A DNA stretch of 64,000 bases from Methylobacterium soli (GCF_008806385.1 NZ_VZZK01000025.1:37541-101540), one strand, 5' to 3'. Positions 41,443 to 50,442 are shown, counted from the first letter of the stretch. Numbers and translations are program-made. The notes: generated by a model not told the origin, from the sequence alone.

Positions 41443-42486
41443 ATGAAGCGCCAGACAGATCGGCTGACTCGACGGGCCTTCGTCCGCTTCGGCGCCCTGG
41501 TGGGGGCGGCGGGCCTCGCGCCGAGCCTCGGGGCCTGCGTGGCGGACGGCCTCGTCACCGGCGCGGTGGTGACGCCCGAGCGCCAATCGGCCCTCGACGT
41601 GATGCCGGTCCTGCTCGTCGCCACGACCCGCAAGCCCGTCGGCAGCCCGCCGAGATCGCCCTATTTCAACTCCGAGCGCGGCCGCGGCCTGAGCTTCGCC
41701 GAGGTGCGCCTGTCGCCCCCCGACCGCTCGCTCCTCGGCAAGGTCTCGGCCGTCGTCACGGGCGACTGGACCATCGGGGCGGTGCCCAAGGTCGAGTCCG
41801 GCGCCTCGGCGGCGGATGCCTTCGCGCAGGCGGCCCTCGGGCGCGACGTGCTGATCTACGTCCATGGCTACCGCGAGAGCTTCGAATCGGCGGCTGTCAG
41901 CGCGGCGCGCCTCTCGGACGGCATTCGCTTCCGCGGGGTCTCGGGCCTGTTCACCTGGCCCTCCGCGGCGGCGACCTTCGATTACGGCTATGACCGCGAG
42001 AGCGCGCTCTGGTCCCGCGACGCCTTCGAGGATCTGCTCAAGGCCCTGGCCAATTCGCCGAGCGGCGGGCGCATCAACATCGTAGCCCATTCCATGGGCA
42101 CGCTGCTGACGCTGGAGACCCTGCGCATGCTGCGTGCGGAGGCCGGCGAGGCCGCGATGGCGCGCATCGGCGCGGTCGTGCTCGCGGCTCCCGACATCGA
42201 CATCGACCTGTTCACCAAGGGGGTCGAGCGCCTCGGGCCCGACGTCCACAAGATCACGGTGATCTCCTCGACGAACGACCGGGCCCTCGAATTGTCGAGC
42301 ACCATCGCGGGCGGGATCGTCCGGGCCGGCGCCGCCGACCGGGAGCGCCTGGAGGCCCTCGGCGTGCGCGTGGCCGATGCCTCCGATTACGGCGGCGGCC
42401 TGATCAACCACGACCTGTTCCTCTCGAATCCCGAGGTCCAGGGCGTGGTCAAGCGCGCGATCGCGCGGGGCGGCGGCGGCGCCTGA
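41443..42486 (+). CDS. Exported alpha/beta hydrolase (DUF900 type), Tat lipoprotein
   Basis: A 347-aa protein. The N-terminus has a twin-arginine motif (LTRRAFVRF) and a lipobox LGAC (Cys32). The hydrolase domain has IYVHGYRESFESAA near the oxyanion strand and nucleophile Ser217 in NIVAHSMGTLL. DUF900 proteins are esterase-like hydrolases of unknown substrate. ATG 41443 is chosen over the ATG at 41359 because it places the Tat signal at the N-terminus. The His of the triad is probably in GGGLINHDLF. Confidence 0.88.
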   Translation: MKRQTDRLTRRAFVRFGALVGAAGLAPSLGACVADGLVTGAVVTPERQSALDVMPVLLVATTRKPVGSPPRSPYFNSERGRGLSFAEVRLSPPDRSLLGKVSAVVTGDWTIGAVPKVESGASAADAFAQAALGRDVLIYVHGYRESFESAAVSAARLSDGIRFRGVSGLFTWPSAAATFDYGYDRESALWSRDAFEDLLKALANSPSGGRINIVAHSMGTLLTLETLRMLRAEAGEAAMARIGAVVLAAPDIDIDLFTKGVERLGPDVHKITVISSTNDRALELSSTIAGGIVRAGAADRERLEALGVRVADASDYGGGLINHDLFLSNPEVQGVVKRAIARGGGGA

Positions 42487-42511
42487 GGCGCCGCCCGGAC
42501 CGGGGCGCGGC

Positions 42512-43390
42512 TCAGGCCGTGCGGGTCGTCATGGTCTGCGGCGGCTCGACCGCGCCCGGCAGCGCATCGGGAAGCGCCGCGAGCGCCGCGACTTCGTCGG
42601 CCCAGACCCGGAAGCCGACCAGGGCGTTCGGCCCGAAGGTGTGGGTGAGCGGCACGTCGGCGGCGTCGCGCCCGAAGGCCACCATCACGCGCCCGATCCG
42701 CGGCTGGTTGTTGCGCGGGTCGAAGACGTGCCAGCGCCCCCCGAGGAACACCTCCATCCAGGCCGCGAAATCGCCCGTCGCGTGCGGCTCCGGCTCGCCG
42801 ATGAAGCTGACATAGCCGGTGCAGTAGCGCGTCGGCACGTTGAGGGCGCGGCAGAACGCGACGGCGAGGTGGGCGAAGTCCCGGCACACCCCGCGCCCGC
42901 CCGCATAGGCGTCCATCGCGGTCCGGTCCCGGTGCGAGAACGCGTACCCGAAGGTCACGTGCGCGTGTACGAAGTCGCAGACCGCTTGCACCCGCGACCA
43001 GCCGGGCGTGAGATGCCCGAAGAGCCGCCACGCCTCGTTCGAGAGGAGGTCCGATTCGCAGTAGCGGCTCGGCAGCAGGTAGAGCAGCGTCTCGGCCGGC
43101 AGGGCCTCGATGGCGTGCTGCTCGGCCTCGGGCTCGCCCGGGTCCGGCAGCCCGCCGTCCCGAATCACCACGTCGGTCCCGATCGTGAAGTTGCCCGCCG
43201 GCGCGACGAGGCGGCCGCACAGATTGCCGAAGCTGTCGCGGTAGGTCTCCACCAGGACCGGCGGCTCGGTCCTGAGCGCGTCGTCGCCCTCCAGGGCGGG
43301 CACCCGCGACGGATGCACGTTGAGCATGACGATCATCGGCGTCGGGTCGGGGAAGGCATAGCTCAGTTCGCACCCGAGCCTGATCCGCAT
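42512..43390 (-). CDS. Transglutaminase-like family protein
   Basis: A 292-aa cytoplasmic protein with an N-terminal beta domain (MRIRLGCELSYAFPDPTPMI) and a transglutaminase-like core: Cys169 in AGGRGVCRDFAHL, His221 and Asp224 in GGRWHVFDPRNN. Bacterial members are mostly peptidases or amidases. The stop is 25 bp from the convergent hydrolase stop. Function in the cell is not known. Confidence 0.9.
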   Translation of the reverse strand: MRIRLGCELSYAFPDPTPMIVMLNVHPSRVPALEGDDALRTEPPVLVETYRDSFGNLCGRLVAPAGNFTIGTDVVIRDGGLPDPGEPEAEQHAIEALPAETLLYLLPSRYCESDLLSNEAWRLFGHLTPGWSRVQAVCDFVHAHVTFGYAFSHRDRTAMDAYAGGRGVCRDFAHLAVAFCRALNVPTRYCTGYVSFIGEPEPHATGDFAAWMEVFLGGRWHVFDPRNNQPRIGRVMVAFGRDAADVPLTHTFGPNALVGFRVWADEVAALAALPDALPGAVEPPQTMTTRTA

Positions 43391-43570
43391 GGGCTGTGGT
43401 CCTTCGTTGGTGAGGGGTGATCGCGCCCGCGGGCTCCTGCAAGGATTCCGCCGTTTCAGACGATGCGGGGATGACGAGCGCGTGACGATATCGGGCGCGG
43501 CCCGAGGGTTGGCGGGCCGTGCGTTCACCCCTACAGGGTCAGCGCGACAAACGCAGAGGGATTTCGACCG

Positions 43571-43912
43571 ATGTTCACCCTTGAGATCGACGGCACGGCG
43601 GTGGCGGTCATCAACGGGACCGAGGAGGTCGCGCGCGACCTCTTCACCTGCGACGGCTTCAAGGAGGACATCCAGGCGATGACCACCGAGGGCCGTCCGC
43701 TCTGGAACGGCACCTCCGAGCTGAAGATCCGCCCGGCCACCGAGGACGAGGTCGAGATCTTCGAGGACGCGCTGGCCGAGGACGATGCGGACGCGGATTT
43801 CGAATCCGACCCGCGCCACGCGGATTCGAGCGACACGCAGGAGGACGAGGACGAGGCCGATATCGTCTTCCTGCTCGACATCGACGAGGACGACGACACC
43901 CTCGATTCCTGA
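43571..43912 (+). CDS. Acidic hypothetical protein
   Basis: A 113-aa protein from ATG 43571. The first 65 residues form a compact alpha/beta-looking domain (MFTLEIDGTAVAVINGTEEV, ARDLFTCDGFKEDI). The C-terminal 50 residues are extremely acidic (AEDDADADFESD, DEDEADIVFLLDIDEDDD). No signal peptide. I recognise no family; acidic tails can mimic DNA or bind basic partners. The stop lies 4 bp from the mdcH stop on the other strand. Confidence 0.7.
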   Translation: MFTLEIDGTAVAVINGTEEVARDLFTCDGFKEDIQAMTTEGRPLWNGTSELKIRPATEDEVEIFEDALAEDDADADFESDPRHADSSDTQEDEDEADIVFLLDIDEDDDTLDS

Positions 43913-43916
43913 GGGC

Positions 43917-44837
43917 TCAGCGCCCGCGGAGCCAGTCCGTCACCCCCGCGACCGAGCGGAAATCCTCGATCGCGTGGACCCGCGCGTCCGGGAGGGCGCT
44001 GCGCGCCATGGTGGCCAGCGCATGGCCCGGCCCGAGTTCCAGGACGGCGTCCGCGCCGTCCTCCCGGGCCGCCTCCAGGCAGGCGGCCCAATCGATCGTC
44101 CGCGAGATCTGCAGGGCGAGCTTCTCCAGCCCCGCCGCCGCGTCGAAGACCGGCGCGCCGTCGAGGCCGCTGAGCAGGCGCGGTCCCTCCCGCGGGCGCA
44201 GCCCGGGCGCCTCCGCCAGATTCTCGCGAAACCGCCCTGTCGCCGCCGCGATGAGCGGCGTGTGCGAGGGCGTATGCACGGGCAGCAAGACCGCGCGCTG
44301 GGCCCCGGCCGCCAGCGCCTCGGCGCAGAGGGCCTCGAGGGCCCCGCGCTCGCCCCCCACCACGACGCTGTCCTGCGCATTCCGGATCGCGAGGTGGCAG
44401 CCCCGCGCGCGCGCCATCGCGTCGATCCGTGCGACGGGAAGGCCCCGGATGCCCGCGAGCCCGTGGCCGGGCGCGGCCGCCGCGTCCATCGCCTCGGCCC
44501 GGGCGGCGGCGAGGCGCAGGACCGTCCCGGGCGCGAACCGCCCGGCGCAGCCCCAGGCGGCGAGATCGCCGATGCTGTAGCCCGCGACCACGACCCGCGC
44601 GGGCCGGGCCGCCGCCACGATCGTCCAGGCCGCGAGGCCCGCCGCGCAGACGAGGATCTGCCCGGTCCGGTTCTCGTGCAGGCGCGGGCCGCCGCTGCGG
44701 ACGAGGTCGCGCGGATCCGCGCCGAGGAGCGGCGTCGCCTCGGCGAAGACCGTCTGCGCGGCCGGATGATCGGCGGTGAGGTCGAACATGCCCGCGTGCT
44801 GGCCGCCCTGGCCCGAGAGCAGCACCGCGAGCGTCAC
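43917..44837 (-). CDS. mdcH: Malonate decarboxylase subunit epsilon (malonyl transferase)
   Basis: A 306-aa FabD-like acyltransferase: LLSGQGGQHAGMF at the N-terminus, Ser88 in VAGYSIGDLAAWG, and LPVHTPSHTPLI carrying the catalytic-type His. MdcH loads malonate onto the MdcC prosthetic group to start the decarboxylase cycle. GTG 44837 overlaps the mdcB stop (GTGA). It is the last gene of the operon, matching the order A-C-D-E-G-B-H known from Acinetobacter. Confidence 0.92.
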   Translation of the reverse strand: MTLAVLLSGQGGQHAGMFDLTADHPAAQTVFAEATPLLGADPRDLVRSGGPRLHENRTGQILVCAAGLAAWTIVAAARPARVVVAGYSIGDLAAWGCAGRFAPGTVLRLAAARAEAMDAAAAPGHGLAGIRGLPVARIDAMARARGCHLAIRNAQDSVVVGGERGALEALCAEALAAGAQRAVLLPVHTPSHTPLIAAATGRFRENLAEAPGLRPREGPRLLSGLDGAPVFDAAAGLEKLALQISRTIDWAACLEAAREDGADAVLELGPGHALATMARSALPDARVHAIEDFRSVAGVTDWLRGR

Positions 44838-45763
44838 GCCGCGCCTCCCTCGACCGCGGCGACGAACAGCACCATCGCCAGAAGGTCCGCCGCGCCGCCC
44901 GGGCTGAGGTTCCGGGCCACGAAGGCGCGGTGGAGACGCTCCGTCCGCGCCCGCCAATCCGCCCGGGCGACGCCCCCCTCGGCGAGGAGGCGGCGGGCCT
45001 GCATCCGCGCGAAGGCGTAGCCCTCCGGGCCGCCCCGGTGCAGCAGGTTGGTGTCCTCCAGATGCGCGATCAGGGCGAGGCAGGCCTCGACCCGCGCGGC
45101 TTCCGGATCCTCCGGGCGCAGCGCCCGCCCGCGGCGATAGGCCGGCAGGCCGATCCCGTAGAGGGTCGGGAAGCCGGCGGCGGCCTCCGCCGGCGCCCCC
45201 CCGATCCCGTGGCGCCGCCGCGCCCGCGCCCCGGGCGCGTGCAGCAGCACCGGCCCGTCGAGGATGCCCGTTGCGTAGCGGGCCCGGACCAGGGCGCCGA
45301 GGGGGCCGATGGCGCGAGCGCGCGCCGGTTCCCCGGCGCTCCGGTCCGCGCTCGCCCGCGCCAGCCCCGTCGCCCCGGCGGCGGCGCAGAGAAGGCCGAG
45401 CCCGAAGATGGCGCCGCGATGGGTGTTCACGCCCCCGGTCGCCTCCCGCATGGCGGCCTCGGCCGTGAGGCCGATACGGCGGAGCCCCGGCATCGGCACC
45501 CCGGCCGCCCCGGCTTGGGCGAGGTCGGCGAAGAAGGGTTCGAGGGAAGCGGCGCTGGCCCGGAAGGTGCCCGCATCCATGTCGGCATGGCTGCCGCTGT
45601 CGATGTGGGAGACGAGGCCGGGCTTGGGATAGGTCTCGAGCTCGCCGCGTAGGCAGGAGACGGCCAGCCGGGCGATGGAATCGGCTTGGCCGGGCTCGAT
45701 GGAACCGGGCGCGATGAGCGCGGAGCCCGCGAGGGCCGGCCGGGCCGGGGCCGTCGCACTCAT
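44834..45763 (-). CDS. mdcB: Triphosphoribosyl-dephospho-CoA synthase
   Basis: A 309-aa CitG/MdcB protein: LETYPKPGLVSHIDSGSHAD, then MDAGTFRASAASLEPFF, GVNTHRGAIFGLGLLCAA, and ALIAHLEDTNLLHRGG. It makes the 2'-(5''-triphosphoribosyl)-3'-dephospho-CoA precursor of the MdcC prosthetic group from dephospho-CoA and ATP. ATG 45763 overlaps the mdcG end by 4 bp; the gene overlaps mdcH at its 3' end. Confidence 0.93.
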   Translation of the reverse strand: MSATAPARPALAGSALIAPGSIEPGQADSIARLAVSCLRGELETYPKPGLVSHIDSGSHADMDAGTFRASAASLEPFFADLAQAGAAGVPMPGLRRIGLTAEAAMREATGGVNTHRGAIFGLGLLCAAAGATGLARASADRSAGEPARARAIGPLGALVRARYATGILDGPVLLHAPGARARRRHGIGGAPAEAAAGFPTLYGIGLPAYRRGRALRPEDPEAARVEACLALIAHLEDTNLLHRGGPEGYAFARMQARRLLAEGGVARADWRARTERLHRAFVARNLSPGGAADLLAMVLFVAAVEGGAA

Positions 45764-46437
45764 GCGGCCTCTCCGGCGTAGCCCAGCGCGCGGGCCGCGC
45801 AGAGGGCGAGGCCGTCGCGGTGCTTGGTCAGCACCGTGTCGTCCGGGGAGGCGGCGTGCAATTCGCGCCAGTTCACCCCCCGCCCGTCCGGCAGGACGAT
45901 CTCGCCGTCGAGGCGCATCGGCGCCGCCTGCTCGATCGCCGCGAGGGCATCGAGCAGGCGGCGGTCGATCGCGCCGGCGACGGGCCAGAGCAGGTCGAGG
46001 TCGGAGGTGTCGGAGAGATAGGCGAGGCCGGTGAGGTGCTGCCAGAGCAGGCCGCCGAACACGCGCGGCGCGACGCCGTGGCGGCGCCCGAGGGCGTCGA
46101 GGGCCGCGAGCGTCGGGCGCCAGGCTTCCGGTGCCGTCCCGCTGGCCTGCGCCAGGGCGACGGGCGGGCGCGGCCGCACCGCCGCGGCGGGCAGGCCGAG
46201 GCCGATGCGGCGCTTGCCCTCCGCGGGCGGCAGGGGCAGGCCGACCGGAACGGCGCCGGCCGCCTCGCCCGGGTTGCGCCGGCGCAGGATCACCGGCCAG
46301 CCCCGCTGGGCCCAATCCGCCACGCGCGGCACCCCCGCGAGGTCGGGCCGCGCCGCGAGCGCGGCGGCCCAGGCGTCCGGCTCCAGGTCGAGCAGGTCGT
46401 GGCGCCGGCGGGGCTCGGGCCGGAGCGGGTCAGGCAA
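45760..46437 (-). CDS. mdcG: Malonate decarboxylase holo-[ACP] synthase
   Basis: A 225-aa nucleotidyltransferase-like protein: RRHDLLDLEPDAW at the start, FGGLLWQHLTGLAYLSDTSD followed by LDLLW (the metal-binding Asp motif), and VNWRELHA. It transfers the prosthetic group from the MdcB product to MdcC. The start codon is TTG 46437, overlapping the end of mdcE by 8 bp; no better start gives the N-terminal motif. Confidence 0.9.
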   Translation of the reverse strand: MPDPLRPEPRRRHDLLDLEPDAWAAALAARPDLAGVPRVADWAQRGWPVILRRRNPGEAAGAVPVGLPLPPAEGKRRIGLGLPAAAVRPRPPVALAQASGTAPEAWRPTLAALDALGRRHGVAPRVFGGLLWQHLTGLAYLSDTSDLDLLWPVAGAIDRRLLDALAAIEQAAPMRLDGEIVLPDGRGVNWRELHAASPDDTVLTKHRDGLALCAARALGYAGEAA

Positions 46438-47146
46438 GGCTTGCGTCCCGCACCACCTGCGCGGCGATCTCCTGCGCCACCGGGCGGCCGGCCCGCGACC
46501 GCCCGAGGGCGTCGCGGGTGTCGCTCTCCGGCATCGCGTCGATCAGGGCCGTGATCTGGGGGCCGAGCGGTTGCCCTGGGTCGAGCACGGCCTGCACGGC
46601 GCCGGTCTGCACCATGTTGTCGAGGCCGGGCGCGAAGACCGGCGTGTCCTTGGCCATGGCTTCGAGCCGCTCGAGGGGCAGCTTGGTGACCCGGGCGACC
46701 GAGGGCAGGTCCATCACGCTCGGATGCGCGCCGGGGAGCCCCACGAGGACCCGGGTGGCGAGCGCGGTGGCGATGAAGGCGCCGGCCGCCGTGTGGCCGT
46801 AGACGAGGCCCACCGTCGGGTGCCCGCTGGCATCGGCCAGCAGCAGCGCCTTGGCGAGATGGGCCAGGTACTCGTTGAGGCCGAGGAGCTCGTCGCGCCG
46901 GCTCATGCGCTGGCTGTCGGAATCGATGGCCACGAGGATCGGCGTGCCGCCGCCCCGGCGCAGCACGTCGAGGACGTGACGGCTGAGCCGGGCCGCCCCC
47001 TCGACCCCGAGGGGCGTGTTGGCGTCGATGCCGATCACCGCGAGGCGGCCGGTCCCGAACGGGCCGTCGCCGCTCACGAGCCCGTCCGCCACCGAGACCG
47101 CGTGGCCGTCGGGGAAGAGCGAGGCCAGGATCTCAGCGAGCGTCAT
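46430..47146 (-). CDS. mdcE: Malonate decarboxylase subunit gamma
   Basis: A 238-aa carboxyltransferase-like subunit: LAVIGIDANTPLGVEGAARL, ILVAIDSDSQRMSRRDELLG, and VYGHTAAGAFIATAL. With MdcD it decarboxylates malonyl-S-ACP to acetyl-S-ACP. It overlaps the mdcD 3' end by 14 bp, so subunits D and E are translated together. Length is slightly short for the family but complete. Confidence 0.93.
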   Translation of the reverse strand: MTLAEILASLFPDGHAVSVADGLVSGDGPFGTGRLAVIGIDANTPLGVEGAARLSRHVLDVLRRGGGTPILVAIDSDSQRMSRRDELLGLNEYLAHLAKALLLADASGHPTVGLVYGHTAAGAFIATALATRVLVGLPGAHPSVMDLPSVARVTKLPLERLEAMAKDTPVFAPGLDNMVQTGAVQAVLDPGQPLGPQITALIDAMPESDTRDALGRSRAGRPVAQEIAAQVVRDASLA

Positions 47147-48053
47147 GGGTGGTCTCCCCGAGTTGGGTCAGCAGGGCGTCGAACTCCGCCGTGGTCATGG
47201 CCGGGATCGCGGCCGGGTCGTTGGCCCCGAGCCTCGCCCAGATCTCCGTGCCGTCGCGGCAATCGCCGAAGCGCGCGATCCGGGTTTCCAGGCGGGCCTG
47301 CTCGGCCTCGAGCGTCGCGAGGTCGAAGGCCGGCGCGGTCCCGATCAACCGGAGCGCCGCCGCCCGGAAGGCCGCCACCGTGTCGTCCACGAAGGCGTCC
47401 GCCCCGCCCGTGAGGCGGCGGTGCTTGCCCCCCATGGTGCGCCAGACGAGGGCCCGGTCGCGCGAATCGAATTCCTCCGCGCCCTTGTTGGTCTCGATCA
47501 CCTCCGGGCCCGAGACGCTGATGCGCCCGCCCTCCGACACCGCGAGCCGCGAGCAGGTGCCGGCGATGAGGCCGCCGCCGCCGTAGCAGCCGGCGCGCCC
47601 GCCGATCAGGCCGATCACCGGCACGCCCGCCGCGCGCACCTGCGCGATCGCCCGCATCACCTCGGCGATGGCGGTCTCGCCGGCATTGGCCTCCTGCAGG
47701 CGCACGCCGCCGGTGTCGAACAGGATCAGGACGGCGGCGGGCTTGCGGGCCAGGGCCGCGCGCAAGAGCCCCACGAGCTTGGCGCCGTGCACCTCGCCGA
47801 AGGCGCCGCCCATGAAGCGGCCCTCCTGCGCGGCCACGAGCACGGCCTGCCCGTCGAGCCGGCCGGCGCCCACGATCATCCCGTCGTCGAAGGCGCGCGG
47901 CAGGTCGAACAGGGGCAGGTGCGGGCTCATCCGGCGCTGCTCGGGGCCGATGAACTCGCGGAAAGTCCCGGCATCGAGAAGCCCGTCGAGGCGGGCGCGG
48001 GCGCTCGCCTCGTACCAGCTCGCCGCGCCGGGGTCGGTCATCCGGTCGCTCAC
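47133..48053 (-). CDS. mdcD: Malonate decarboxylase subunit beta
   Basis: A 306-aa crotonase/carboxyltransferase-fold subunit: SWYEASARARLDGLLDAGTF, QEGRFMGGAFGEVHGAKLVG, LFDTGGVRLQEANAGETAIA and GGRAGCYGGGGLIAGTCSRL. It forms the decarboxylase with MdcE. The start is GTG 48053, one base after the mdcC stop region; MTD at codon 5 is an alternative. Confidence 0.94.
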   Translation of the reverse strand: MSDRMTDPGAASWYEASARARLDGLLDAGTFREFIGPEQRRMSPHLPLFDLPRAFDDGMIVGAGRLDGQAVLVAAQEGRFMGGAFGEVHGAKLVGLLRAALARKPAAVLILFDTGGVRLQEANAGETAIAEVMRAIAQVRAAGVPVIGLIGGRAGCYGGGGLIAGTCSRLAVSEGGRISVSGPEVIETNKGAEEFDSRDRALVWRTMGGKHRRLTGGADAFVDDTVAAFRAAALRLIGTAPAFDLATLEAEQARLETRIARFGDCRDGTEIWARLGANDPAAIPAMTTAEFDALLTQLGETTHDAR

Positions 48054-48054
48054 G

Positions 48055-48363
48055 TCAGACCTCCATCAGCCGGGCGCCCTGCAGGAGGCGCAGGGACACG
48101 GTGTCGGGGCGGGCCCCCCCGTCATTGACCGTGATGCGGATCCCGCCGGGCTGGGCACGCGCCACGAAATCCGCCACCACCGCCTCCCAGACGTCGCCGT
48201 AGCCGTTGATCGGCGTCTCGATCTCGACCGTGCAGGCATCGGGCGCGAGCGTGCGCTCGAGCAGCACTTCGAGGTTGCCGGAGGCCACCACACCGGTGAT
48301 CGCCTGGGCCTTCGCGCCGGCGAGCGGCGCCTTGGTGGTGTGCCGGAAGGTCAGCTTTTCCAT
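48055..48363 (-). CDS. mdcC: Malonate decarboxylase acyl carrier protein (delta)
   Basis: A 102-aa carrier with the prosthetic-group Ser28 in TGVVASGNLEVLLE, and ETPINGYGDVWEAVVADF as in other MdcC proteins. It carries a phosphoribosyl-dephospho-CoA arm rather than phosphopantetheine. It is separated from mdcA by 185 bp, an unusually wide gap for this operon, containing a repeat array. Confidence 0.93.
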   Translation of the reverse strand: MEKLTFRHTTKAPLAGAKAQAITGVVASGNLEVLLERTLAPDACTVEIETPINGYGDVWEAVVADFVARAQPGGIRITVNDGGARPDTVSLRLLQGARLMEV

Positions 48364-48427
48364 AGCTCAGGACTCCTGGGTTCCGGTCCGCGCCGGGACA
48401 CCATCATGCGCCTCCCTGCGGGAGGCG

Positions 48428-48493
48428 TGCGCCCCGTGTGGGAGACATGCGCGCCCGTGCGGAAGACGTGCGCGCCCGTGCGGGAGAGCGGAT
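48428..48493. repeat. Degenerate ~21-bp tandem repeats in the mdcA-mdcC gap
   Basis: TGCGC(G/C)CCCGTG-type units begin at 48428, 48448, 48469 and 48493, spaced 20, 21 and 24 bp. They are the main content of the gap. Confidence 0.8.
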
Positions 48494-48548
48494 GCGCGCC
48501 GGGGCGGACGCGCCGCGTTTCGGCGGTGAGCGGCATCGCCCGCGATCC

Positions 48549-50195
48549 TCACCAGTTGCGGAACTTCGCCGGCGGCTCGTAGAGGCCGCCCGACCAGTGC
48601 ACGAGGTCCTTGATCGACCGCGCCGCGAGCAGCGAGCGGTCGGCGTCGAGGGGCTCGATGCCGAGATCCTCCGGGCGGCGCACGATGCCCCGCGCGCGCA
48701 GCCGCTCCACCATGGCGCGGTCGCGCCCGCGCCCGACCTCGGTGTAGCCCGCCACGCCGCGGATCGCCTGCTCGCGCTCGTCGGCGCTGCGGCAGAGGAG
48801 GAGGTTCGCGATGCCCTCCTCCGTGACGATGTGGGTGACGTCGTCGGCGTAGACCATCACGGGGGCGAGTTCGAGCTTGAGCGTCTTGGCGAGTTCGAGG
48901 GCGTCGAGCTTCTCCACGAAGGCCGGGACCAGCTTCTCCCCGAAGGTCTCGACGATCTGCACCACGAGCTTGCGCCCGCGCATCAGGGCCGGATCGCCGG
49001 TGATCTGCGCCTCGCGGCCCGCCTTCATCCAGGTGTCGGAGGGGTGGCGGCGCCCGTGCGGGTCCGAGCCCATGTTGGGCGCGCCGCCGAAGCCCGCCAC
49101 CCGCGCCTGGGTGACGGTCGAGGAATGGCCCATCAGGTCGATCTGCAGCGTCGAGCCGATGAAGAGGTCGCAGGCGTAGAGCCCGGCCGTCTGGCAGAAG
49201 GCCCGGTTCGAGCGGAGCGACCCGTCCGCGCCGGTGAAGAACACGTCCGGCCGCTCGCGGATGTAGCGGTCCATGCCGACTTCCGAGCCGAAGCAATGGA
49301 CCTGCTGCACCCAGCCCGACTCGATCGCCGGGATCAGGGTCGGGTGCGGGTTGAGCGCCCAGTGGGTGGCGATCTTGCCCTTCAGCCCGAGCCGCTCGGC
49401 ATAGGTCGGCAGCAGCAACTCGATCGCGGCCGTGCCGAAGCCGATGCCGTGGTTGAGGCGGCGGATGCCGTACTCGGCATAGATCCCCTTGATCGCCATC
49501 ATGGCCATCAGGATCTGCGTCTCCGTCATGGCGGCCGGGTCGCGGGTGAAGAGCGGCTCCACGTAGAAGGGCTTGTCGGCCTCGACCACGAAGTCGATCC
49601 GGTCGCCCGGGATGTCGACCCGGGGGACGCGCTCGACGATCTCGTTGACCTGCGCCACCACGACGCCGTTCTTGAAGGCGGTGGCCTCGACGACGGTCGG
49701 CGTGTCCTCGGTGTTCGGCCCCGTATAGAGGTTGCCCTCCCGGTCCGCCGAGACGCCCGCGATCAGCGCCACGTTCGGCGTCAGGTCGACGAAGTAGCGG
49801 GCGAACAGCTCCAGGTAGGTGTGCACCGCCCCGAGCTCGATCTGGCCGCCATAGAGCATCCGGGCGATGCGGGCGCCCTGCGGTCCCGAATACGAGTAGT
49901 CGAGCCGCTTCGCGATGCCCTGCTCGAAGATGTCGAGATGCTCGGGCAGCACGATGCCGGACTGGACCATGTGCAGGTCGTGCACGCGGGCCGGATCGCA
50001 CTGGCTCAGGCCCCTGGCGAGGCAATCGGCCTGTTTCTGGTTGTCGCCCTCGAGGCAGACCCGGTCGCCGGGGCGCAGGACCGCCTCCAGGAGGTCGACC
50101 ACGGCGGAGGCCGCCACGACCTTGCCGGCCGCGTGCGCCCGCCCCGCCTCGATCCGCGCGTCGCGGGCTGCCCGCTCCTGACGCCAGCCGGTCAT
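48549..50195 (-). CDS. mdcA: Malonate decarboxylase subunit alpha
   Basis: The 548-aa product is standard MdcA, an acetyl-S-ACP:malonate ACP transferase of the CoA-transferase fold: VCLEGDNQKQADCLARGLSQ, VHDLHMVQSGIVLPEHLDIF, LNHGIGFGTAAIELLLPTYA, and GAPNMGSDPHGRRHPSDTWM. It exchanges acetyl for malonyl on MdcC. ATG 50195 has GGGAG 9 nt upstream. First gene of mdcACDEGBH and divergent from the transporter genes. Confidence 0.95.
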   Translation of the reverse strand: MTGWRQERAARDARIEAGRAHAAGKVVAASAVVDLLEAVLRPGDRVCLEGDNQKQADCLARGLSQCDPARVHDLHMVQSGIVLPEHLDIFEQGIAKRLDYSYSGPQGARIARMLYGGQIELGAVHTYLELFARYFVDLTPNVALIAGVSADREGNLYTGPNTEDTPTVVEATAFKNGVVVAQVNEIVERVPRVDIPGDRIDFVVEADKPFYVEPLFTRDPAAMTETQILMAMMAIKGIYAEYGIRRLNHGIGFGTAAIELLLPTYAERLGLKGKIATHWALNPHPTLIPAIESGWVQQVHCFGSEVGMDRYIRERPDVFFTGADGSLRSNRAFCQTAGLYACDLFIGSTLQIDLMGHSSTVTQARVAGFGGAPNMGSDPHGRRHPSDTWMKAGREAQITGDPALMRGRKLVVQIVETFGEKLVPAFVEKLDALELAKTLKLELAPVMVYADDVTHIVTEEGIANLLLCRSADEREQAIRGVAGYTEVGRGRDRAMVERLRARGIVRRPEDLGIEPLDADRSLLAARSIKDLVHWSGGLYEPPAKFRNW

Positions 50196-50218
50196 CCGAT
50201 CCGCTCCCTGGTTGGGCT

Positions 50219-50247
50219 CCGCATATGCGGGACGGCTCTCGAGAGCC
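50219..50247. promoter_or_regulatory. Two perfect palindromes in the mdcA leader
   Basis: CCGCATATGCGG (50219-50230) and GGCTCTCGAGAGCC (50234-50247) lie 24-52 bp before the mdcA ATG, downstream of the predicted promoter. They could be regulator sites or fold as hairpins in the leader. Confidence 0.5.
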
Positions 50248-50281
50248 CCCGCCGCATACGGAATGTGCGCTTCTTCACGAA

Positions 50282-50322
50282 GTTGTATATCGGCTTGCCG
50301 AAAAGTCAACACCAAGTATACT
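50282..50322. promoter_or_regulatory. Divergent overlapping mdcA and madLM promoters with GTATAC-type operators
   Basis: Minus strand: TTGACT (50309-50304), 16 bp, TACAAC (50287-50282) for mdcA. Plus strand: TTGCCG (50295-50300), 16 bp, TATACT (50317-50322) for madLM. The plus -10 lies in the palindrome AGTATACT (50315-50322) and the minus -10 in TTGTATAT (50283-50290). Both share the core of ATTGTATACAAT, the site reported for the GntR regulator MdcY of Acinetobacter. Confidence 0.6.
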
Positions 50323-50442
50323 CAAAGCCAATAAAAACGAATCAAGGGATACAGGAAGGAAGCGCCTCATGCCGTACGCATACACAACGCGCGCCGGAGC
50401 CGTATGGGTTCTCGCCGCAAACCCGCGCATCGGGGGCGGACG

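Noticed and set aside
48428..48493. Small gene in the mdcA-mdcC gap
   Set aside because: The open frames there are repeats only (HGRA-type peptides) with no ribosome site or family match.
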